Assembly (NCBI GenBank): GCA_033065855.1
Contig: JAVXUO010002938.1
Span: 1-64,000 of the forward strand
Length of the DNA: 64,000 nt
Source of the DNA: Escallonia rubra
Lineage: Eukaryota > Streptophyta > Magnoliopsida > Escalloniales > Escalloniaceae
Direction: 5' to 3'
Part shown: in pieces, positions 53,730 to 64,000 of the stretch
Layout: every line of letters begins with the position of its first letter
How positions within the stretch are numbered: position 1 is the stretch's first letter
Translations under genes and position numbers: made by a program
The notes under the pieces: model-generated
What the model was told of the DNA's origin: nothing
Seen by the model: only the letters and a program-made list of their open reading frames with translations
The model's database searches: none

Positions 53730-54783
53730 AGCTTAGGAAAACCAAAGATTAAGTTGACCAGAAGTTAAACATAAGATAATCGCATTCAAAACTGTGTAAC
53801 ATTTTTTCTCGGATTCCAACCAAGCCTTAGGTTATGTTCACAATACTCAAACTTGATTGTCACGGTTAATTTCCTAGGTGTGGAGGCTCCGACAAATCAG
53901 AGGCACTCATTGGGTCCGGTCAAAGAGGACTTGCTACGTGAGACCGCGTGCAGACTTTGTTTGCACCGTAATTGTACACTTTGTTTAGATGACAAACTCT
54001 TATTAATCAGTTTTAAAGATGACGTGGTGAGTCATTCTTACCTAAAATACCCGTCAATTTCCACAAACCACGTGGTTTTACAGACTTCTTCTAAGACAAA
54101 AGGAAGTAACACAAATCCATGTTGTCCAAACCTATAGTCTCACGTTGGCAAAACATGAAAGTGGTACAAAGTTTTGTTCTATAGTCATAATAATGTTGGC
54201 CTTATATACACTATTGTGGTAAACCTATGGTCCACATTGATTCGCATATCACAATAATCTTTCTTTGCCCCCTATTATACAAGAAGTTATTCAATAAAAA
54301 ACTATAGCTGGTGGACAAATCCGCCGACATCTTCATCAACAATCACATGCTCTAAAGTTTGGACAAAGTTTCGCAAAAGCCATTGGGGTGGGGTGGGGTG
54401 ACGATTAATGCTCAAACCCATTTACCATCCGGCATGATCTTAATGTGTTGTTTATTTTAAAATTTGAGGAGCAGTGAGTTTAAGTAGGTAATAAATGAGT
54501 GTTAATTTAACCATATACATAGTCTACCTTTTTACATGAAAAGTTTCCGTAACCTAAAATTTTTCTTATCTTCTCTCTCACAATGTCACCACGTAAAAAG
54601 TACGCCGCCACCACCACTGTTGCCGTGCGTTCGGCGGTGACCGTCATTTTTCCAGTTTTGTCTGTCACAAGCCAACTCTACGATGACTAGTTATTTACAT
54701 AGCTTTGGTCCAAAAATGTACAGAGAATGGTAGTGCCATCTATCCACTACTCCAAACTTGTCGCAACGAAAGCTCATTCTCTA

Positions 54784-54808
54784 GTGTGTGTGTGTGTGTG
54801 TGTGTGTG
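54784..54808. repeat. (GT)n microsatellite
   Basis: About twelve GT units, followed 25 bp later by a short GTGTGTGTGTGG echo. Absent from the corresponding part of copy 2. Confidence 0.85.
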
Positions 54809-56004
54809 TATTTGGTACAAAAATTGGTAGCAGTAGTGTGTGTGTGGGGTACAAAAATTGGTAGGACCGTAAGACTTTGATCCAACCAGTAGAGTATTAC
54901 GTCTCGAAAGCTTATAAGGCCACCACATACATCTGAGCCTCCGATTTTCGCATCTATGTCGGAACCGAAACGCATGTATGAAACCCTAACCAATTAGTAT
55001 GCCTGAATTGAAATCCTGAAAACCGCTGAACCAATTCTTTATCGGTATTCTCTTGTCAGTCTCACCTCTCACAGGTAATGATAGCGTCGGAGGGCAAAAG
55101 CAAGAATATGGTCTTTCTGGGTGAACTTTGGTGAAATTGTCACATATACACAAATGAAAGCAGCACACACCCATGAGTGTGATGCGCTGTATGTTCAAGT
55201 TGCCCTTTACTTTCCATATATAACGGGGAATTGAATTATTGCGCTCTTTTTTCTTCTTCTTTTCCCCTTTCTTTTTTGCGGATGGGCAAGGGGATGTCAC
55301 TAAATAATATTAAGTTGGATTACAAAGTTACAAATCCGACATCAAACTCTGACTAGCACTTCAACCAATCTCAGATGAGCATAAGCGGAATTACTCTGAT
55401 ATTCTCGTGGTTTCCAAGTGTCTATTTAAGTAACGAGTCATATTAAATTATCGAGTTTTAGCGCTTCAGTTAATCTCAAACGAGCATAAGGCGAATTACA
55501 TTCATAATATTGAAGTACTTTTTAAATAGACATTTGCATATCGATCCAACTTGAATTAAATGAGAACTTAAAAAGCGTGTCCAAACTTGACTATTATCTT
55601 TTCAATTGATATGATAATCTCGGATTAACTTGTAAATGGTCGACTCGATTGCTTAGGATACCTTGCCACCATAATAAATATACTAATACTAAAGCTGAAA
55701 TCATGGAGTCAAAGTGACCATGTTGCCACCGGAATAAATACTAACACAAAACTGAAATTATGGAATCAAAACCTAACCATTAAAGTGACAATAACCACCA
55801 GAATATTAATAGTAATAAAACCAGGATAACGATCTTCTATTCTACAACATGTTTTCACTAACAGCTATAGTGATAAAAGATCGTCAGCGCAAGTATTTTG
55901 ATACTATATTTAAAATTACAGTGATAATCTTTTAGTGTTAAAATGTCCCTTTAACGACACTTTTCTTAAGGAAAAAATTTAGCTGTTAAACGCGTTGAAG
56001 GAAT

Positions 56005-56155
56005 CTTCTCCTACCCTCATATAGCGATAATTAATGGTTGCTAAATGTTTCTAATAACTTTTATTTAGTGACACTAAAAAAAATGTTTCTAAGAATTGTC
56101 GTTAAAGTGTTAGCAAAAAAGCCATTAAAAATATTTAACGACTATTAATTGTCAC
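56005..56155. repeat. Dispersed repeat, copy 2 (TAGCGATAATTAATG type)
   Basis: TCTCCTACCCTCATATAGCG, ATAACTTTTATTTAGTGACAC, AAAGTGTTAGCAAAAAAGCC and TATTTAACGACTATTAATTG match the copy at 44170-44330. Remnants also lie upstream of the second PME (about 61640-61740), so the repeat probably predates the duplication. Confidence 0.6.
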
Positions 56156-56490
56156 TGTACACGGGGTTGAATGAAGATTCTTACCCAAATTTATTCTTTT
56201 CTTAATCACATCTAAAGTGTTGTACAGCACTAGTTCCAAATCTGTAATCAATGCACTTAATAAAATAAGAATGCCCTAGTAATTTATATATATTGACATC
56301 AAGTGGCATCACTGTGACTAGTGGGTGGTAGACTATTTAATAAAAACCACGTGAAACCCAGAAATAATTAAAAATTTTTGCTATCTTTTCCAAAGTTTAA
56401 TTATTACTAAATGCAATTTTGCACATTATCTTGTTCCTTCAATCAGTTGCTAGATCTTTGTCACGTAATTTTCTTCACTCTCAGCTTGGC

Positions 56491-56497
56491 TATAAAA
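56491..56497 (+). promoter_or_regulatory. TATA box of the first PME gene
   Basis: TATAAAA follows CTCTCAGCTTGGC, 52 bp before the start codon. The second PME gene keeps the same context with TATATAAA, which supports function. Confidence 0.75.
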
Positions 56498-56548
56498 AGA
56501 CATTAGAAGAACTCAAACACCATAGCTAAGCCAAACACAGTACCAGTT

Positions 56549-58544
56549 ATGGCAATTACCCACCAACCTCTGCTAGAGACACCCAAGAAAAGCTCCCATT
56601 TCAAGTTCCTGTATGTTTTCCTCACCATAGTTGTTGTCATAAGCCCAGTTGCTTATGTTGCTACCAGGCTGAAATACTCCACTTCCCCTTCTCCTTTGAA
56701 AGCTCGTATTTGCGATAAGGCCCACGATCGGGTATCATGCATGGCTATGGTATCCGAAATAACATCTGCTCGATCGATCCAAACAAACGATATAGACTTG
56801 CTACAGGTCTTTTTGGAGAAATATATGTCGCATTTACGAGATGCAGTTGAAATGACGAACGATGTTAGCATTCGGATCAACAACCCCAAGGAACAAGCGG
56901 CTCTAGCGGATTGCCTGGAGTTGATGGATGTGTCAAAGGATAGGCTGATGGACTCGATTGTGGCACTTGGGTATCGGAAGGCCCATTCCCGTTCGGATGC
57001 TCATGCATGGCTTAGTAGTGTACTCACTAACCATGTTACGTGCTTGGATGGCCTCGATGGGCCAGCCCGGTCCATCATGGAGCCTAGTCTCGAAAACTTG
57101 ATATCAAGGGCAAGAACATCCTTGGCAATGGTGGTTGCAATATCACCACTGAATGCCGAAGTTCTTCGACCGCTGAACGGGGACTTCCCGTCGTGGGTCA
57201 CATCTAGGGATCGAAAGCTCTTAGAAGCTTTCCCTAATGTCATCAATGCCAACGTGGTGGTGGCAAAGGATGGCAGTGGTAACTACAAAACTATCCAAGA
57301 AGCCGTAGCATCTGCACCAAATAATGGCAAGAGCAGGTACGTTATCTACATTAAGAAAGGAACTTATAAAGAGAATATTGAAATCGGAAAGGCGAAGACA
57401 AATGTGATGATCACGGGTGATGGCATGGATTCGACCATCATCACGGGTAGCCTAAACGTCGTCGATGGGTCAACGACGTTCAAATCTGCAACAGTTGGTA
57501 AAATATCTTCTCATCTTTTTAATTAAAACTTAACTTGCCATAAATACTTCATGCTAGTGCATGAAACCCTCATTGCACAAAATTTTCTTCCATGAGTTCA
57601 CTGAAATTTTATATTTTCTCCAACTTTTGGACCATTGACATCATTTTTGACAAAAGTTTAAGCTTGTGGGCCATTTCTACAAGGCCCAAGCTATGACTGG
57701 TGAGGCCCATTAAGTAGTTGGACATGACAGGTCCTAGTGAGAAATGATCTAAATTGGGCAGTAGAGACTAGAGTGTTATATTTAAGACTTCGGTAAAGAA
57801 GAATGAAACCTTTTGCATAACAAACTTTGTTGTATGATCTACAAAAATGCAGCTGCTGTTGGGGATGGATTCATAGCCCAGGATCTCTGTTTCCAAAACA
57901 CAGCTGGGCCGGAGAAGCACCAGGCCGTGGCGCTACGCGTCGGGGCCGATCAGTCCGTTATAAACCGTTGCCGGATCGACGCTTACCAAGACACCCTCTA
58001 CACTCACACCCTCCGCCAATTCTATAGAGATTGCTACATTACCGGAACCGTGGACTTCATATTTGGCGACGCGGCTGTGGTGTTCCAAAATTGCCAACTC
58101 GTGGCCCGAAAGCCCATGAGCGGACAGGGTAACATGGTAACGGCCCAAGGCCGAACTGACCCGAACCAAAACACCGGGACCTCGATCCAGAGTTGTAATA
58201 TCATAGCGAGCGCGGACCTTGAGCCCGTAAAGGGGTCCATAAAATCTTACTTGGGCCGCCCGTGGAAAGAGTACTCGAGGACTGTTGTCATGCAATCCTA
58301 CATTGGAGACCACATTGACGCAACAGGTTGGTCAGTATGGACCGGGGACTTTGCTTTGAAAACATTGTACTATGGCGAGTACTCGAACCGAGGGTCGGGT
58401 GCGGGTACCGCCAAGCGCGTTAGCTGGCCCGGATACCACGTCATCACAAGCGCTGCCGAGGCGAGCAAATTCACGGTAGCCGAGCTGATACAAGGAGGGG
58501 CATGGATAAAGTCTAGTGGAGTGACTTATACCGAGGGGTTGTGA
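56549..58544 (+). CDS. Pectin methylesterase with PMEI pro-domain, copy 1
   Basis: Exons 56549-57497 and 57853-58544 encode 546 residues. A membrane anchor or signal (about 19-40, [20 protein letters not shown]) precedes the inhibitor-like pro-domain (about 50-200, Cys 55, 64, 122, 165). The processing motif RKLL (222-225) precedes the catalytic domain. Family signatures are intact: GTYKE (271-275), QAVALR (340-345), QDTLY (362-366, acid/base Asp363), DFIFG (384-388, nucleophile Asp384) and LGRPW (450-454). The enzyme removes methyl esters from wall homogalacturonan, and the pro-domain is thought to hold it inactive until cleaved by a subtilase. It is about 95% identical by eye to copy 2. Residue 389 is Asp where most PMEs, and copy 2, have Asn. 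Confidence 0.95.
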
Positions 58545-58568
58545 GGTTGGGGCATCTGTTACTTTCAG

Positions 58569-59084
58569 GGGCTTTTGTTGTATTAACTACCGGTAAGACA
58601 TGGTGAGAAGTTGCTTCTTGAATTGGGCCCTGTCGTATCGCAATAAAACCAAGGACATTTGTGAAAGAGGTATCGTTTAGTTGATGGGTTTTGCCTAAGA
58701 TTATGGTGAATGATAAGTAGTAGGAAATTAGAATCACATTTCTCTTTTCCTCGTGTATCAAATTTATATTTGATTCCATATTTGTGCAAACAAACAAATT
58801 GATCTCGATGGAGAAAGCATCTGCGGAGTACAAGAAAAACTAACGTTTTCAAGTGAGATTTACAAGAAAAACTAACGTTCTCCGCACTAGTGCAGATCCA
58901 CAAAATTGTAGCCTCAAGGAGTGTAGCTGGAACGATGGACACATCCCCTTCTGGCTGAATCTCTCAAAAGCCCGTACCGCAAACGAACTGCACTGCTTCG
59001 AAAGTAGCTATTGAAAATACATAAAACCAGAGGGCTAATGTGAGAAAAAAAATCATTTTTTATTCGGTAACATAACCAGTGGGC
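58569..59084. other. 3' flank of the first PME gene up to the duplication junction
   Basis: No gene. It contains a short direct repeat, CAAGAAAAACTAACGTT near 58830 and 58862. The counterpart downstream of copy 2 is outside the window. Confidence 0.5.
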
Positions 59085-59501
59085 TGGCTCTCTCTCTCTC
59101 GCATGCCCATAATAACGTGGCAACGACATTGGCGTGCATTTTTCTTGAGAAGTTTATGAGTGAAAGTTAGTCACTGGACAAAAGATTTGTTACTTACTAG
59201 AAGTCGTATTCTTTTGTACGAATGCACTTATTATCGGCAATCACCCCTCGATTTTCCTAGGAGATGCAGATGGTTCAGTTGCTTTGAATAAGGATACTTT
59301 AGTATAAACGTAAGGAAAACTGGATTCTTACATTCGAGTAAGGAGATATATCAATTTTTGTGGAACTCAGTCGGTCCAAATTTTACGTTTTGACCATTTT
59401 TACTGTTAAGTGTTAAGGAGGTTATGCGTAATTCCTTACTAGTGGCCGATAACATCTTTCATGCAATTTAGTTTAACGATTCGATGTTGTCACTTTTGCA
59501 G

Positions 59502-59554
59502 ATGTTTCACTTGATTCCCATTCCAGAGGGATGCATTCCGCCTTAACTATGGTT
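59502..59554 (+). pseudogene. NTF2 exon 2 remnant
   Basis: ATGTTTCACTTGATTCCCAT after TTTTGCAG matches the NTF2 exon 2 start. A 20-bp deletion after CAGAGGGA removes the codons for SFFVQND, then ATTCCGCCTTAACTATGGTTGA resumes. With no exon 1 upstream, it cannot make NTF2. Confidence 0.88.
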
Positions 59555-61970
59555 GAAATCTAACCAATCTCGGATGTCTGATTGGGGTTGGGGGGGGGGG
59601 GGGGGGGTTGCCATTTTCTTTTTTCTCTCTCTTTCAAATAAAAGCAAAAGCGTGTAAAATGAATTACAACTAATAAAAAGAAATTTATTGTGCAAGTTTT
59701 TCTCATTTTTCTACATTGTGGAATTTGATGCCTTAATTCACTAGATTCGAACGTGTGAGAAGAAGAATACACCTTTTCTCATGATCAGCCTGACCAATTT
59801 CTTCATGGCTTGAAGAGTTCAAAAAAGGAGGAGCACAGAGAAGTTAAAAAGACGATATATGTATGTTATACGATGAAGAGTTTATAGACAACTCTCTGTG
59901 ATTGTACGTGAAGTATAATTCTCATACTATGTAACTAGGATGAGAAGAAAAAAAAATGTAAGATGCTCCTTTGTGTAACATTTTTCCTTAGATTCCAAAG
60001 GCAACCAAGCCTTAGTTTGTATTCACAACATTCAAACCTGTTTGTCACAGTCAATTTTTCAGGGATGGAGGCTCCAACAAATCATCATTGGAATGAACTC
60101 TTTGAGTCCGGTCAGAGAGGACCTTTCACCTAGTCCTCAATTTGCACAAATCACACGGTTTTACACACTTCTTTTTGGACTAAAGGAAACAACACGAAGG
60201 ATATATGGTGTTTATCCCCAGTCTCACGTTGACAAAACAGAAACGTGATGCAAAGTTCTGTTCTATGGTCATAAACTCATAATGGTGTCGGCCTCATATA
60301 CATTGTTGCAGTAGACACCTACGCTCCACATTGATTCACAAATCTCAATCTTGTCAAGTCTTCTTAGCCTCTATTCTATTATACATAAACTTTATCCAAA
60401 AAAAGAAAAAAAACTATAGCTGGTGGACAAATCTGTAGGCATCTTCGTCGACATTCACATGCTCTATATATAGTTTCGATAAAGTTCTAAATATAAGCCT
60501 GGCAATAAATGCCCAAACTACTTTATAGTTCACATCCACATCTGACCGCTTAAAACTCACTAAAACCCATCCATTTGATAATTTAATATTAGTAGGTCAC
60601 TTTGAAATTTAAGAACCGCATGTTATAAGTGATGTCGTAAATAGGTACTCGTTTATTCATATAAGTAGTTGGGTTAGAAGTCCCGCAACATAAAATTTTC
60701 TCGAGTGTTCTCCTTGACAAGCCACCACGTAAAAGTAGGTCATCGTTACCGTCATTGCCGTTCGACTGTGAGAGCGTCTTTTCTCCTATCTATCTCTCTC
60801 ACGAGATATTTCTTACTATGATTTTACTTTAAGTCATTGTAGAGTTAAAATCCGAAAAAACGTGTAGAGACCGGTAGTGCCATCCTTCCACTACTCCAAA
60901 TTTGTCACAACCAAAGCTTTCAATTGTCCTGTCAATCTCACCACTCACAGGCAATGATAGCATCAGAAGGGAAAAGCAAGAATAGGGTCTTTCTCGGTGA
61001 ACTTTGGTGACATTTTCACATATACAAATGAAAACAGCACACTCAGATGAGTGGGATACACTGTTATCACAACATCCTTTGCATCATCAAATTGCCCTTT
61101 CCCAGTTTACTTTCGATACATTCAAAGAAGACTTGCTTGGGTTCTTCTTTCTTCCTAGTCTACTTTATTTTTTCAGTTGCGGCCGAGGCAGAGGGTGCGA
61201 CAAAATGATATTAAGTTGGACTGTAAAGTAAAAAACGTGTGATCAAACTTTGATTAGAACTTCGACCAATCTCAGATGAGCATAAAGCGACTTGCTTTCA
61301 TGTCTACATACTTTTTAAATGTACATTTGCATATTGAGCCAACTTTAATTGATTGAGAACTTAAAATCCGCACTCAAACTTGACTATTATCTTTTGCACT
61401 GATCTCATAACCTCGGATTATCTCGTAAGTGGTCGATTACTTAAGATACCTTGGCCACATTTCAACCCGATCTCATAAAACGGACAAGTGGTACCACCAT
61501 AATAAAAGATATAAAGCTGAAATCATGGAGTCAAAAACCTAATTATTAATAGTGATAACAACTACCCGAACACTAATATTAATAAGAACGCGATAAGGAT
61601 TCTCTGTTGTACAAGATAATTGCCGTAACAGTTTTAGTGACAAAGAGTTACTAATTCAAGTATTTTATTATCGTTACTAAAATTTATAATGATGATATTT
61701 TATTATTAAAATGCATTTAGCAATAAATTTTTTTATCAAAACGAAATTACTTTACAGCAGAAACATCCTCATAATTTACAAATTGTGACATCAAGTGGCA
61801 TCATTGGGACTAGTGGGTGGAACACTGTTTAATGATTTTTTTATTTTTTTTATCTTTTTCTCTCTTTTCCAAAGTTTGATTATTACTAGATGCAATTTTG
61901 TACATTATCCTTTCCCTGCAATCAGTTGCTTGATCTTTGTCACGATCTTCTCTTCACTCTCAGCTTGTCT
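59555..61970. other. Upstream region of the second PME gene
   Basis: No gene. Aligned with the copy-1 spacer but diverged. Contains an 18-bp poly-G run at 59590-59607. Confidence 0.55.
59590..59607. repeat. Poly-G run
   Basis: Eighteen consecutive G just after the NTF2 remnant. Copy 1 has no such run at the same place (GATTCGGCGGTGATCC), so it arose after duplication, or is an assembly artefact in length. Confidence 0.8.
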
Positions 61971-61978
61971 ATATAAAG
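61971..61978 (+). promoter_or_regulatory. TATA box of the second PME gene
   Basis: TATATAAA follows CTCTCAGCTTGTC, 52-59 bp before the start codon, at the same distance as in copy 1. Confidence 0.75.
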
Positions 61979-62029
61979 ACACTAGAAGAACTGAAGCACC
62001 ATAGCTAAGCCCAAAACACAGTATCAGTC

Positions 62030-63976
62030 ATGGCAATTCCCCATCAACCTCTGCTAGAGACACCCAAGAAAAGCTCCCATTTCAAGTTTCTTTACGTTTT
62101 CCTCTCCATAGTTGTTGTCATAAGCCCAGTTGCTTATGTTGCTACTAGGCTGAAATACTCCACTTCCCCTTCTCCTTTAAAAGCCCATATTTGCGATAAG
62201 GCGCACGATCGGGTATCGTGCATGGCTATGGTATCCGAAATAACGTATGTTCGATCGATCCAAATGAACGATATAGATTTGCTACAGGTCTTTCTGGAGA
62301 AATATATGTCACATCTACGAGATGCAGTTGAGATGGCGAACGATGTTAGTAATCGGATCAACAACCCCAAGGAACAAGCGGCTCTAGCGGATTGCCTGGA
62401 GTTGATGGATGTGTCCAAGGATAAGGTGATGGACTCGGTTGTGGCACTGGGGTATCGGACGGCCCATTCCCGTTCGGATGCCCATGCATGGCTCAGTAGT
62501 GTGCTCACTAACCACGTTACCTGCTTGGATGGGCTCGATGGGCCAGCCCGGTCCATCTTGGAGCCTAGTCTTGAAAACTTGATATCAAGGGCAAGAACGT
62601 CCTTGGCAATGGTGGTCGCAATATCACCACCCAATGCCGAAGTTCTCCGACCACTGAACGGAGATTTCCCGTCGTGGGTCACACCTAGGGACCGAAAGCT
62701 CTTGGAAGCTTTCCCTAATGACATCAATGCCAATGTAGTTGTGGCGAAGGACGGCAGTGGTAACTACAAAACTATCCAAGAAGCTGTGGCATCAGCACCA
62801 AACAAGGGCAAGAGCCGTTACGTTATTTACGTGAAGAAAGGAACATACAAAGAGAATATCGAAATCGGAAAGGCGAAGAAAAATGTGATGATCACGGGCG
62901 ACGGCATGGACTCGACCATCATCACGGGTAGCCTAAATGTCGTGGATGGGTCGACGACGTTCAAATCTGCAACAGTTGGTAAAATATTTTCTCATCTTTT
63001 TAATTAAAGCTTAACTTGCTATAAATACTTCATCCTAGTGCAAGAAACCTTCATTACACAAAATTTTCTTCCATGGGCTCACTGAAATTTCATATTTTCT
63101 TAACTTTTGGACCATTGACATCATTTTTGACAAAAGTTCAAGCTAAGACTGGTGAGGCCCATTAAGTACTCCTAGTGCTAAATGATCTAAATTGGGCTGT
63201 AAGATTGGTGTATTTAAGACTTTGGTAAAGAAGGATGAAACATTTTGCATAACAAGCTTTGTTGTATGATCTACCAAAATGCAGCTGCTGTTGGGGATGG
63301 ATTCATAGCCCAGGATCTGTGTTTCCAAAACACGGCTGGGCCGCAGAAGCACCAGGCCGTGGCGCTACGAGTCGGAGCCGATCAGTCCGTCATAAATCGT
63401 TGCCGGATCGATGCTTACCAAGACACCCTCTACACACACACCCTCCGCCAATTCTATAGAGATTGCTACGTTACCGGAACCGTGGACTTCATCTTTGGCA
63501 ATGCAGCTGTGGTTCTTCAAAATTGCCAGCTCGTGGCCCGAAAGCCCATGAGCGGACAGGGGAACATGGTAACGGCCCAAGGCCGAACTGACCCGAACCA
63601 AAACACCGGGACCTCGATCCAGAGTTGTAATATCATAGCGAGCTCGGACCTTGAGCCCGTAAAGGGGTCCATAAAATCATACTTGGGCCGCCCGTGGAAA
63701 GAGTACTCGAGGACTGTTGTCATGCAATCGTACATTGGTGACCACATTGACGCATCAGGTTGGTCAATATGGACCGGGGACTTTGCTTTGAAAACATTGT
63801 ACTATGGCGAGTACTCGAACCGAGGGCCGGGTGCGGGTACCGCCAAGCGCGTTAGCTGGCCCGGATACCACGTCATCACAAGCGTTGTCGAGGCGAGGAA
63901 ATTCACGGTAGCCGAGCTGATACAAGGAGGGGCATGGCTAAAGTCTAGTGGAGTGACTTATACCGAGGGGTTGTGA
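62030..63976 (+). CDS. Pectin methylesterase with PMEI pro-domain, copy 2
   Basis: Exons 62030-62978 and 63285-63976 encode 546 residues with the same exon lengths (949 and 692 nt) as copy 1. The intron is 306 bp against 355 bp in copy 1 because of deletions. All catalytic signatures, the RKLL processing site and the four pro-domain cysteines are retained. About 30 residues differ from copy 1, more of them in the pro-domain half, for example YV for SA after EIT and D for V after [15 protein letters not shown] here is closer to the family consensus than the DFIFGDAAVVF of copy 1. Both copies look functional. They may differ in expression, since the upstream regions have diverged. Confidence 0.95.
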
Positions 63977-64000
63977 GGTTGGGGCATCTGTTACTTTCAG

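Larger units (their letters stand above)
51086..53745 (-). mobile_element. 5'-truncated non-LTR retrotransposon (LINE)
   Basis: The 3' end is a poly-A (T-run at 51086-51099 on the plus strand). The reverse-transcriptase frame is open from 53729 to 51819, beginning inside the RT domain just before SKAFDRLRWDFLFEVLLSFG. It includes RQGDPLSPFLFILCSE and the catalytic MYADD. The zinc-binding part follows (CHICSRFPETQNHLFLDC). An RNase H-like frame (51770-51228; VLSLDLGSHFGIGMVMFSS, ENMATADAVLLAIAWLM) is separated by a stop and frame change. Endonuclease and the first part of RT are missing, as expected from incomplete reverse transcription. No target duplication was found with confidence. Confidence 0.93.
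53746..56490. other. Upstream region of the first PME gene, duplicated
   Basis: No gene. Aligns piecewise with 59880-61970. It includes a (GT)n tract near 54786-54808 and a dispersed repeat near 56005-56155. Confidence 0.6.
50281..58568 (+). repeat. Tandem segmental duplication, copy 1 (NTF2 3' part to first PME)
   Basis: Collinear with 59085-64000: NTF2 intron (AACGTGGCAACGACATTGGC type), exon 2, a spacer containing AGGCTCCGACAAATCA, then PME. A LINE of about 2.65 kb interrupts this copy only. The last matched bases before the window ends are GGTTGGGGCATCTGTTACTT after each PME stop. Confidence 0.9.
59085..64000 (+). repeat. Tandem segmental duplication, copy 2 (NTF2 fragment to second PME)
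   Basis: Starts in the (CT)n tract of the NTF2 intron (GGCTGGCTCTCTCTCTCTCG) and follows copy 1 in order through the NTF2 exon-2 remnant, spacer and PME. No LINE is present: the matching place near 59835-59850 reads continuously (GCACAGAGAAGTTAAAAAGA). Confidence 0.9.

Noticed and set aside
57498-57526. Read-through of PME exon 1 to a stop at 57526 (and likewise at 63007)
   Set aside because: It would lose the catalytic half; splicing at GTAAAAT restores the full PME in both copies.

Overview
This is nuclear DNA from a flowering plant, most likely a eudicot. Evidence: genes split by GT-AG introns, AT-rich spacers, plant-specific families (berberine-bridge-like oxidase, XTH, LRR-malectin receptor kinase, P-class PPR, PMEI-PME) and many plant-type transposons. 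No species can be named from the sequence. I find ten gene loci. The left edge cuts one (the R3-MYB), and the second PME ends 24 bp before the right edge.

Layout: 1-0.75 kb, last two coding exons of a CAPRICE/TRIPTYCHON-type R3-MYB (+), next to a MITE-like inverted repeat. 1.2-2.8 kb, intronless FAD oxidase of the berberine-bridge-like family (-). 4.8-8.1 kb, CRIPT (-), four coding exons, one GC-AG intron and a 2.8-kb intron holding an antisense LINE relic. 10.1-12.4 kb, XTH (-), four exons. 12.4-18 kb, gene-free, with a long-TIR DNA element and a probable old solo LTR. 18.0-38.6 kb, one 24-exon LRR-malectin receptor kinase (+) of 1004 residues; its 6.6-kb second intron is filled by a nested retrotransposon. 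39.6-41.3 kb, PPR protein (+). 42.0-43.5 kb, non-autonomous hAT element with a perfect 8-bp target duplication. 44.8-45.8 kb, OST3/OST6 subunit of oligosaccharyltransferase (+). 46-50 kb, gene-free. 50.0-50.8 kb, NTF2 (+). 51.1-53.7 kb, 5'-truncated LINE (-). 56.5-58.5 and 62.0-64.0 kb, two tandem pectin methylesterase genes (+).

The genes do not form one pathway. XTH and the two PMEs all remodel the cell wall, and the BBE-like protein is also predicted to be secreted, but nothing here shows co-regulation. The strongest structural stories are two. First, a minus-strand, non-autonomous LTR element in the kinase intron has LTRs of 694 bp each once later insertions are subtracted; one LTR carries a 2109-bp solo LTR and the other a 383-bp hAT-like MITE, and each LTR preserves the empty site for the insertion in its partner. 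Second, a tandem duplication copied the NTF2 3' part together with a PME gene. Its junction lies in a (CT)n repeat inside the NTF2 intron, so an NTF2 exon-2 pseudogene sits between the two PMEs, and only the first copy carries the LINE. I saw no new multi-gene biological system; the novelty is in genome structure.
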